From assembly GCA_946629405.1 (NCBI GenBank), contig CAMOXW010000082.1, forward strand, positions 1-9,779: DNA of 9,779 bases, written 5' to 3'. Shown here one piece after another: positions 6,144 through 9,779 of the stretch (within the stretch, counting starts at the first letter, position 1; each line of letters opens with the position of its first letter). The notes under the pieces are model-generated. The model searched no databases. It saw nothing but the letters and a program-made list of their open reading frames with translations, and was not told the origin of the DNA. The translations under genes were made by a program, and so were the position numbers. Source of the DNA: an uncultured Ruminococcus sp. Its GTDB lineage: Bacteria > Bacillota_A > Clostridia > Oscillospirales > Ruminococcaceae.

Positions 6144-7400
6144 ATGAAGTTCCGCTACACACGTTATCGCCAGGGCCATGTCCTTGTCTGCACAATGACA
6201 AAGAAGGAAGCCCTTAACCGCCGCGAGCTTGACGCCCTGCGCCTGCCGCCCGAGGGGATAATGCCTGCGATAAGCTTCCATGAGGAAAAGCTGACCGTCA
6301 TCTACGACGCCAGCAGATGCATCCCCCTTTCGCAGTATTTCCGGAAAAACATCCTTTCCGAGGAAGAACCGCTCGTGCTTGTCCGCCAGTTTCTGAAGAT
6401 AATGAGCAACCTCGAGGAGAACCGTCTCACGGTGCAGAAGCTCGTCGCGGATATCGACAACGCCTTCTATAACATCAACGGCAGAATGCTCGAGCTGGTA
6501 TTCTGTCCGGTGCAGAACAACTACTCCCCGCTCGAGAGCAGGAATATCTTCGCCTTCATGATGTCGATAGTCAGCAGCGCACAGGTCTCCGCAAATACAG
6601 GCAAGATCAGGGCGTTCACCGATTTCATCCGCAAGCAGCAGTCCTTCTCAGCCGAAACAACTTCCGCATTTCTCGACGATCTTATCGGCAATACCAGTAA
6701 TTTCCGGCAGGAAAACAACCCCCCGCCGCTTTATGCGGAAAGCAATTTTATGCCTTCGGCAAAGGAAACCGCCGAGCTTCCGCTTCCCGATACCGCCGCA
6801 GTCACTCTGCCAAACGATACCGGGAGCTTTTCCATGCGGAGCGGAGCTGTGCCGGTAAGAAGCGGGGCTGCTCCGAAGCTTACCCAGCGGGATGATGCCT
6901 TCACAGCGTCTTATAATAGTCCGGGCCGCCTCCATCCCCTCCGGAACTTTTCGGAGACGAGCATCCATGTGGAAAGCGATACGCTTTCCGGCAGCATGGC
7001 AGAAACGTACCCGGAGTATGTCCCTCCGCGCAGAACCGCACCGCCTACATCTGCGGCATTCCTCAGGAACGAAGCTACCGGCGCTGAATTTCCCGTTCCC
7101 AGGCGCTCCTGCACGATCGGCAGAGTGGGCAGGGACAGCAGCGGGAATACCGTTTATCCCGATGTTCCGGTGACCCGTAATATGCGTGTCGGGAAGCATC
7201 ACGCTATGATATTCTTCGACGGCAGTGCCTATTATATCACTGACCTCGGCTCCCGGAACGGAACCTGGGTCAACGGCAAGGCACTCCCCTGCGGCTACGA
7301 CGCAGCCGCCCGCCGCTTCACCGGCGTCAGCACCCGCCTGGACAACGGCGCAATAGTCCAGCTTGCCGGCGAGAGGTTCATATTCATCACCAGACCTTGA
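6144..7400 (+). CDS. DUF6382-like plus FHA-domain protein, possible T7SS regulator or scaffold
   Basis: A 418-residue cytoplasmic-type protein without signal peptide or membrane helix. Residues about 1-185 resemble DUF6382, a domain usually found N-terminal to FHA domains in Firmicutes and reminiscent of the pseudokinase-like N-domain of EssB/YukC (GIMPAISF, then LTVIYDASRCIPLSQYF). A variable, probably disordered linker (about 190-305) follows, then an FHA domain (about 310-418) with G326-R327, R348-V-G-K-H-H353 and GSRNGTWVNG (369-378). FHA domains bind phosphothreonine and often occur in T7SS loci (EssC carries FHA domains in Firmicutes). The Ser of the usual S-x-x-H phosphate-contact motif is Gly350 here, so binding may be altered or phospho-independent. 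The ribosome binding site is weak (GGGTGG, 6125-6130), so translation is probably coupled to the WXG100 gene ending seven bases before. Confidence 0.8.
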   Translation: MKFRYTRYRQGHVLVCTMTKKEALNRRELDALRLPPEGIMPAISFHEEKLTVIYDASRCIPLSQYFRKNILSEEEPLVLVRQFLKIMSNLEENRLTVQKLVADIDNAFYNINGRMLELVFCPVQNNYSPLESRNIFAFMMSIVSSAQVSANTGKIRAFTDFIRKQQSFSAETTSAFLDDLIGNTSNFRQENNPPPLYAESNFMPSAKETAELPLPDTAAVTLPNDTGSFSMRSGAVPVRSGAAPKLTQRDDAFTASYNSPGRLHPLRNFSETSIHVESDTLSGSMAETYPEYVPPRRTAPPTSAAFLRNEATGAEFPVPRRSCTIGRVGRDSSGNTVYPDVPVTRNMRVGKHHAMIFFDGSAYYITDLGSRNGTWVNGKALPCGYDAAARRFTGVSTRLDNGAIVQLAGERFIFITRP

Positions 7401-7435
7401 TGCGTTTAGGCGGGTTTGTGTGGCTATTACTGGGG

Positions 7436-7745
7436 GAAAACCTTTCTGAGGAAAGGTTCCGCCTAACAGGCGCCCGTCCCCTCTGTCAGCTTCGCTGACA
7501 TCTCCCCGCACTGCGGGGAGTCACCCCAGACCCCTTTCCAAAGACTTTTAGCATGATTTTTTCAAAAATAGAGCGCACTAATAAAACGAGCGTCCCAGAA
7601 TTTCCGGGGCGCTCTATTTTTGAAAAAATAAACGTCGAAAGTTTTTGAAGGGGAGTTTGAGGGTGACTCCCCACGGGGTGGGGAGATGTCCCGAAGGGAC
7701 AGAGGGGATGGACCCGATTAGGGTAACTTTTTTCAAAAAGTTCCT
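7436..7745. repeat. Large foldback (MITE-like) repeat element of hairpins nested in an imperfect palindrome
   Basis: The two halves are imperfect reverse complements about a centre near 7592. From the outside in they are: 8-bp hairpins at 7439-7458 and 7725-7742; hairpins TGTCAGC/GCTGACA (7484-7500) and TGTCCC/GGGACA (7687-7701), each next to a CCCCTCTGTC-type sequence; hairpins of 9 bp (7502-7520) and 8 bp (7667-7685) with C-rich/G-rich arms; and a perfect 21-bp inverted repeat (7556-7576 with 7609-7629). No transposase or believable ORF lies within. It is probably a non-autonomous dispersed repeat that separates two convergent operons. I recall similar sequences in Ruminococcus and relatives, but copy number cannot be checked here. 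Confidence 0.7.
7556..7629. terminator. Bidirectional intrinsic terminator at the centre of the foldback
   Basis: A perfect 21-bp inverted repeat has a GAGCGC/GCGCTC core flanked by A- and T-tracts, so transcripts from either side end in a U-rich stretch. A competing inner stem, GAGCGTCCC (7588-7596) with GGGGCGCTC (7606-7614), has one G-U pair and is directly followed by TATTTTTG, also a good + strand terminator. The position between convergent genes (ends at 7400 and 7782) fits. Confidence 0.65.
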
Positions 7746-7781
7746 CCCTCAACAACAACCTCACGCACCAGCCGAAAGGCA

Positions 7782-8099
7782 TCAGAGTCCGAGCATATCG
7801 AGGACGTCCTCCTTGCTGCGGTAGCCGATATTCTGCTTGACGATAGCGCCGTCCTTAACGACCACGAGAAGCGGGATGCTTGAAACATTGAATGCGGCGG
7901 CGAGCTCCGGCTGCTCATCGACGTTTACCTTGCCGACCCTGACCTTTCCGTCATACTCCTCAGCGATCTCCTCAACGATAGGCGCGAGCATCATGCAGGG
8001 GCCGCACCAGCCTGCCCAGAAATCGAGCAAAATTGGAAGTCCTCTGTAGTTGCGTACCTCCTCGTCAAAATTCTCCTTAGTGATAACGATCTCGTTCAT
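7782..8099 (-). CDS. trxA: Thioredoxin
   Basis: A 105-residue classical thioredoxin. The active site W31-C32-G33-P34-C35 sits after FWAG, and the cis-proline is P76 (SSIPLL). Length and fold pattern match the family. It is a cytoplasmic thiol-disulfide reductant for enzymes and for repair of oxidised proteins. AAAGGAGG (8107-8114 on the - strand) lies seven bases before the start and overlaps the end of the FTR-like gene, so the two are co-translated. The gene order implies that electrons may come from ferredoxin through the FTR-like protein rather than from NADPH-thioredoxin reductase; that is inference. Confidence 0.95.
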   Translation of the reverse strand: MNEIVITKENFDEEVRNYRGLPILLDFWAGWCGPCMMLAPIVEEIAEEYDGKVRVGKVNVDEQPELAAAFNVSSIPLLVVVKDGAIVKQNIGYRSKEDVLDMLGL

Positions 8100-8101
8100 T
8101 T

Positions 8102-8305
8102 TTAGTCCTCCTTTGATTTGTAATAAAGCATACAGTGGCAGAAGCCCTCGAAATCCGGATCAGCGATCTGGTCACGGAACTCCTTGCACATACATTTATT
8201 TTCGGGGGTCTTTGCAAGCCTGCACGGACAGTAGCCGCCCTTGAGCCTGAGTCCCTCCTTGATTCTGTCAACCACTTCCTTGTCGGGATTAAGTGTGACT
8301 TTCAT
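8102..8305 (-). CDS. Ferredoxin-thioredoxin reductase catalytic-subunit-like protein
   Basis: A 67-residue protein with three paired-cysteine motifs: C26-P-C28, C38-M-C40 and C56-H-C58. These are the signature of the FTR catalytic subunit, in which four Cys bind a [4Fe-4S] cluster and two form the redox disulfide that reduces thioredoxin with ferredoxin electrons. The family in plants and cyanobacteria has CPC-x16-CPC-x8-CHC; here the spacers are 9 and 15, the same total with the middle pair shifted and Met replacing the middle Pro. The protein is short, about two thirds of the plant form, as in compact anaerobe versions. No variable subunit is seen nearby. The RBS AAAGGAG (8313-8319, - strand) overlaps the stop of the upstream flavodiiron gene. 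The downstream thioredoxin is the natural partner. Confidence 0.85.
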   Translation of the reverse strand: MKVTLNPDKEVVDRIKEGLRLKGGYCPCRLAKTPENKCMCKEFRDQIADPDFEGFCHCMLYYKSKED

Positions 8306-8317
8306 AAGCCTGCTCCT

Positions 8318-9478
8318 TTACTTCATGAGCTCGTCCGCAAGAGCCTCGATCTGCGCGATATTCTCAGACTTGACAGCGGACCTGATCGTAACGGTCGTTT
8401 CTGTGAATGTGATATTCTTCGACTTCTCGAACATGGACTTCACGACCTTCGCAGCAGCAGGCGCCCAGCTTCCGTTCTCGATTATACCGATAGTGCGGTT
8501 CTGGAAATTACGCTCAGTAAGGTCGAGGATGAAATGCTTCATGAACGGGAAGATATCAGCGTTATATGTCGTTGTGGCGATAACAAGCTTTCCGTGGCGG
8601 AAGGCATCCTCGACGGATTCAGCCATATCCTCGCGGGCAAGGTCAGCGATAGCAACTCTCGGGCAGCCTTTTTCAAGGAGCTTGTCCCTGAGAAGCTCGG
8701 CAGCACCCTTTGTATTGCCGTAAACCGAGGTGTAAGCGATAAACACGCCCTCAGACTCCACACCGTAGGACGACCATGTATCGTAAAGTCCGAGGTAATA
8801 CCCCAGATTCTCGCGGAGCACAGGTCCGTGAAGCGGGCAGATCATCTGTATATCAAGCGCCGCAGCCTTTTTGAGCACTGCCTGCACCTGAACGCCGTAC
8901 TTGCCGACAATTCCGAAATAATAGCGGCGAGCCTCGCAAGCCCAGTCCTCATCAACGTCAAGAGCGCCGAATTTTCCGAAGGCATCGGCTGAGAAAAGCG
9001 TCTTGTCAGTGCTGTCATAGGTGAACATTACCTCAGGCCAGTGAACCATAGGGGCGAAGATGAATTTCAGCTCATGGCTGCCGAGCGAGAGAGTGTCGCC
9101 GTCCTTCACCTCGAGCTTTCTGCCGGAAAGATCAAGCTCCGGGAAGAAATTGGCTATCATTGCGAAAGTCTTGGCGTTGCCGACGATAACAGCCGAGGGG
9201 TACTCTGTGATAAAGCTGAGGAGGTTCGCGGAATGGTCGGGCTCCATGTGCTGAACGATGAGATAATCGGGAGAGCGGTCAGCGAGGACTTCCTTTATAT
9301 TGTCGAGCCATTCATCGGTAAAATTCCGGTCTACCGTGTCAAAAACGGCAATTTTGCTGTCGGAGATGATATAAGAATTGTAAGCCATGCCGTTGGGGAC
9401 GTCATACTGCCCCTCGAAAAGGTCGATCTGGTGGTCATTTACGCCGATGTAGTATATATCGTTTGTTAATCTGTTCAT
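8318..9478 (-). CDS. fprA: Flavodiiron protein (FprA-type oxygen/nitric oxide reductase)
   Basis: A 386-residue two-domain flavodiiron protein. The N-terminal metallo-beta-lactamase-like domain (about 1-240) carries the di-iron ligands H77-x-E79-x-D81-H82, H146, D165 and H217. The C-terminal flavodoxin-like domain (about 245-386) has the FMN phosphate loop T250-SVYGNT256. Length and ligands match FprA enzymes, which reduce O2 to water (and/or NO to N2O) in the cytoplasm of anaerobes, fed by rubredoxin or similar carriers. There is no fused rubredoxin domain. The RBS AAAGAGGT (9487-9494, - strand) precedes ATG 9478. It is the first gene of an operon with the FTR-like protein and thioredoxin, a unit suited to oxygen removal plus thiol repair. 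O2 versus NO preference cannot be read from the sequence. Confidence 0.95.
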   Translation of the reverse strand: MNRLTNDIYYIGVNDHQIDLFEGQYDVPNGMAYNSYIISDSKIAVFDTVDRNFTDEWLDNIKEVLADRSPDYLIVQHMEPDHSANLLSFITEYPSAVIVGNAKTFAMIANFFPELDLSGRKLEVKDGDTLSLGSHELKFIFAPMVHWPEVMFTYDSTDKTLFSADAFGKFGALDVDEDWACEARRYYFGIVGKYGVQVQAVLKKAAALDIQMICPLHGPVLRENLGYYLGLYDTWSSYGVESEGVFIAYTSVYGNTKGAAELLRDKLLEKGCPRVAIADLAREDMAESVEDAFRHGKLVIATTTYNADIFPFMKHFILDLTERNFQNRTIGIIENGSWAPAAAKVVKSMFEKSKNITFTETTVTIRSAVKSENIAQIEALADELMK

Positions 9479-9522
9479 TCTGGTTTACCTCTTTCAGTAG
9501 TATTTGTAAATGCTATGGAATT

Positions 9523-9531
9523 ATTATACCA
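9523..9531 (-). promoter_or_regulatory. Extended -10 promoter for the fprA-FTR-trx operon
   Basis: Read on the - strand, 9531-9523 gives TGGTATAAT, an extended -10 (TG-N-TATAAT). No convincing -35 lies 16-19 bases upstream, which extended -10 promoters can tolerate. Transcription would start near 9516, giving a leader of about 38 bases. Confidence 0.55.
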
Positions 9532-9580
9532 TATTACAGCAAACAAAAATAGTGACATTTGCAACATTTTCTGAAATTTA

Positions 9581-9599
9581 TTGTGAACAGGCTTGACAA
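9581..9599. promoter_or_regulatory. Imperfect inverted repeat, possible operator between divergent promoters
   Basis: TTGTGAA-CAGGC-TTGACAA has 7-base half-sites matching at six of seven positions with a 5-base spacer. It resembles a Rex-type site (TTGTGAA-N4-TTCACAA) but has the wrong spacing and one wrong base per dyad. It lies about 50 bases upstream of each promoter box. It may be chance in an AT-rich region. Confidence 0.25.
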
Positions 9600-9631
9600 G
9601 TTATAAGTTCAGTTTATCAGAAATATGCCGA

Positions 9632-9660
9632 TTGACAAAACAGCCATGATATGTTATAAT
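9632..9660 (+). promoter_or_regulatory. Consensus sigma-A promoter for the gene at 9727
   Basis: TTGACA (9632-9637) and TATAAT (9655-9660) are both perfect consensus and are separated by exactly 17 bases. The expected start near 9667 leaves a 5' leader of about 60 bases before ATG 9727. This implies strong, possibly regulated, expression of the downstream gene. Confidence 0.85.
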
Positions 9661-9726
9661 TTAATTGTTGCATCATCGTTAATAACTGCATTAGCAAACA
9701 GCTATTAAAATAAGGCGGTGTCTATA

Positions 9727-9779
9727 ATGTTACCAATCCCCGAGGACTTGAATAATAAATATGAATTTCATAACTACGG
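9727..9779 (+). CDS. 5' end of an unidentified gene (partial)
   Basis: ATG 9727 is preceded by AAGGCGG (9712-9718) at eight bases and by a perfect promoter. Seventeen codons are visible before the window ends, beginning MLPIPEDLNNKYEF. No family can be named from this. Codon use is more AT-rich than in the T7SS cluster, which may hint at a different history, but the sample is tiny. It is transcribed divergently from the redox operon. Confidence 0.65.
   Translation, partial: MLPIPEDLNNKYEFHNY

Noticed and set aside
6648..7511. 287-codon open frame on the - strand opposite the FHA gene
   Set aside because: It is a shadow of the + strand gene, has no recognisable domain, and runs into the foldback repeat. 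The + strand product has clear FHA motifs.
7480..7720. CRISPR array
   Set aside because: The repeats are inverted and differ between arms; there are no regularly spaced direct repeats or cas genes.
8135..8992. 285-codon open frame on the + strand opposite fprA and the FTR-like gene
   Set aside because: The - strand genes carry full catalytic motifs, while this frame has no motif and spans two real genes.
9593..9621. Second + strand promoter using TTGACA at 9593-9598
   Set aside because: No acceptable -10 lies 16-18 bases downstream; the nearby TTATAA is too close.

Overview
The window looks like chromosomal DNA from a strictly anaerobic gut or rumen Firmicute, most likely Ruminococcus or a close Oscillospiraceae relative. 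The basis is strong AGGAGG-type ribosome binding sites, a roughly balanced base composition, a Clostridia-type redox cluster (flavodiiron protein, ferredoxin-thioredoxin reductase-like protein, thioredoxin), and a foldback repeat of a kind I remember from Ruminococcus genomes. The genus is inferred, not proven.

Bases 1-7400 (+ strand) read as the effector end of a type VII secretion (T7SSb/ESX-like) locus. A short C-terminal tail at 1-62 resembles the end of YukD/EsaB ubiquitin-like T7SS proteins, which would place the secretion core upstream of the window. Then come a WXG100-type pair (86-388 and 401-703), a 138-base gap with two strong stem-loops, two tandem [unknown accessory protein + Mbeg1/DUF2974-like lipase] units (842-1450/1455-3110 and 3132-3809/3816-5288), a 66-residue helical protein (5294-5494), a second WXG100-type pair (5507-5803 and 5819-6136), and a DUF6382-like/FHA protein (6144-7400). 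All other gaps are 4-21 bases, so this is probably one transcription unit.

Both lipase-like proteins carry the catalytic GxSxG domain at the N-terminus and a nearly identical 97-residue helical, WXG100/LXG-like module at the C-terminus. This is the reverse-domain layout known from the Staphylococcus aureus T7SS lipase toxin TslA. A reasonable model is that the C-terminal modules and small helical partners target the lipases to the T7SS, while the paralogous accessory proteins serve as immunity, chaperone or adaptor factors. None of this can be proven from sequence alone.

Bases 7401-7781 hold a large foldback repeat (about 7436-7745) with a bidirectional terminator at its centre, lying between convergent units. 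On the - strand, 9478-7782 encodes a compact redox operon in the order flavodiiron protein, FTR-like protein, thioredoxin. The intergenic region 9479-9726 has divergent promoters: an extended -10 for the redox operon and a perfect consensus sigma-A promoter for a gene beginning at 9727 that runs off the window.
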